Source: Brevibacterium siliguriense
GTDB lineage: Bacteria > Actinomycetota > Actinomycetes > Actinomycetales > Brevibacteriaceae
Direction: 5' to 3'
Assembly (NCBI RefSeq): GCF_900105315.1
Contig: NZ_LT629766.1
Span: forward strand, 2,480,001 to 2,544,000
DNA length: 64,000 bases
Made by a program: the position numbers and the translations under genes. The notes below the pieces were generated by a model. It was not told where the DNA came from. It worked only from the letters and a program-made list of their open reading frames with translations, and ran no database searches. This document shows, in pieces, positions 63,265 through 64,000 of this stretch. Numbering within the stretch: position 1 is the first letter of the stretch; the number at the start of each line of letters is the position of its first letter.

Positions 63265-63666
63265 TCAGCGGCTGCGTCGGCGGCCGGAACCGCCGGATAC
63301 GGCCGTGGCGATGAGACGCCAGCCGACCAGGGTGATGAGATTGAGCGAGGTCGCCACGATCATGAAGCTCACCGGCACCGTACCCGGATCGCCGCCGGCG
63401 CCCGTGACTCCGCGCAGGACGAGTCCGACGAGGACGGTGATCGCCCACACGCCGGTGCCCGTGGCCAGGGGAGCGATCGGCCGATCCCAGATGCCTGTGA
63501 GCAGCCACGCGATGACGAGGGCTGCGACGAACGGCCACGCTGTGGTCATCAGCCCCTGGGGATCGAAATTGTGAGAATGTGTGTAGTGACCGACGATCGT
63601 GAACAGAACCACGAGGATGAGGTCGACGATCAGTGCGATGGGGAGATGAGATTTCTTCGTTGCCAC
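63265..63666 (-). CDS. DUF3054-family membrane protein
   Basis: A 133-residue protein with four hydrophobic segments (about 9-26, 40-60, 72-90 and 100-122), start TKKSHLPIALIVDLILVVLF, and a basic RRRSR end. Matches DUF3054, function unknown. GTG at 63666 is 7 nt from a TAGACT hexamer (63674-63679), so leaderless. Divergent from dop and convergent with arc. Confidence 0.87.
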   Translation of the reverse strand: MATKKSHLPIALIVDLILVVLFTIVGHYTHSHNFDPQGLMTTAWPFVAALVIAWLLTGIWDRPIAPLATGTGVWAITVLVGLVLRGVTGAGGDPGTVPVSFMIVATSLNLITLVGWRLIATAVSGGSGRRRSR

Positions 63667-63698
63667 GTCCCCGAGTCTAGACCTTGGAGGAGAAGCAG

Positions 63699-64000
63699 AT
63701 GCTCAGAGTCAGGCGCGTCATGGGAGCCGAGACGGAGTTCGGTCTCAGCCAGCCCGGCAACCCGCGAGCGAACCCGATGCGGGATTCGGCACGTGTCGTC
63801 GACGCCTACGCCGGGCCGCGCGGACTGAAGTCGTCTCAGAACTTCTGGGACTTCGCCACAGAGTCCCCGCTGGCCGATGCGCGCGGCTTCTTCATGAACA
63901 TCGCCGATGCAGATACTTCGCAGCTGACCCATATCCCTCAAGACGACGTCGAAGCCCAGTATCTGGCGAATGTCGTCACCGAGAACGGCGCCCGCTACTA
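63699..64000 (+). CDS. dop: Pup deamidase/depupylase Dop, N-terminal part (continues outside window)
   Basis: The first 100 residues of Dop: VRRVMGAETEFGLSQPG at the start, which contains the Glu of the glutamine-synthetase-like fold, then SSQNFWDFATESPLADARGF. Dop deamidates the Pup C-terminal Gln and removes Pup from targets. TTGGAGGAG precedes ATG 63699. The gene runs off the end. pup and pafA would be expected just downstream, and their presence would confirm the pathway. Confidence 0.93.
   Translation, partial: MLRVRRVMGAETEFGLSQPGNPRANPMRDSARVVDAYAGPRGLKSSQNFWDFATESPLADARGFFMNIADADTSQLTHIPQDDVEAQYLANVVTENGARY

Overview
The window is high-GC, densely coded chromosomal DNA of an actinobacterium. 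Supporting markers are mycothiol biosynthesis (mshC), the pupylation genes arc and dop, a SUF-only Fe-S operon led by a SufR-type repressor, a LexA-type box in front of imuA'-imuB-dnaE2, and many DUFs typical of Actinobacteria (DUF3054, DUF3090, DUF3099, DUF5703). Gene content and order fit the Micrococcales, and a Brevibacterium-like organism is my best guess. That is inference, because there is no 16S or other decisive marker here.

Layout. 1-6.6 kb: pgk (3' end), tpiA and secG on +, facing tkt-tal-pgi on -. 6.7-11.2 kb: heme and cytochrome maturation (ctaB, ctaA), an ABC exporter and a broken VOC-family gene. 11.3-17.9 kb: sufR-sufB-sufD-Rieske-sufC-sufS-sufU-sufT. 18.1-25.8 kb: RNase HI, an ABC-F ATPase, SURF1 with DUF3099, fabG-fabI, sixA-like, serB and a frameshifted hypothetical gene. 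25.8-32.5 kb: ABC ATPase, TauE/SafE, SpoU methyltransferase, a phosphatase, YbaK, rpmE2, thiD/pdxK, trmL and a methyltransferase. 32.8-39.3 kb: an HNH remnant, then the SOS mutasome cassette. 39.5-41.8 kb: metY-metX. 41.9-48.1 kb: divergent fatty-acid genes (TetR plus acyl-CoA oxidase against thiolase, FabG4 and HtdX). 48.2 kb: tRNA-Leu(GAG). 48.6-58.3 kb: M20 peptidase, a broken DMT/YdcZ gene, and the conserved DUF5703, phosphomutase, uppP, AKR, DUF3090, SCO1664, mshC, PAC2, HAD block. 58.3-64 kb: RecB-like nuclease, M50 protease, trmI, arc, DUF3054 and dop (5' part).

Genes are tightly packed, with many ATGA or GTGA stop-start overlaps that suggest translational coupling. Where a gene starts a transcription unit, a TANNNT hexamer often lies only 6-9 nt before the start codon, which implies widespread leaderless mRNAs. 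Convergent units are separated by strong GC-rich hairpins, probably bidirectional terminators.

Five genes are interrupted by apparent one-base losses: sufU, the gene before serB, the HNH remnant, dnaE2 and the YdcZ transporter. Four of the five fall in runs of G or C, so sequencing or assembly error is a serious alternative to real mutation. No insertion sequence, prophage, CRISPR array or obvious island is visible. I did not find a clearly new multi-gene system. The most interesting signals are the leaderless and overlapping divergent promoters, the SufR, LexA and TetR operators, the RNase HI with an added DNA-binding-like tail, the repeated 14-bp palindrome, and an ARC ATPase lacking the proteasome-docking C-terminus.
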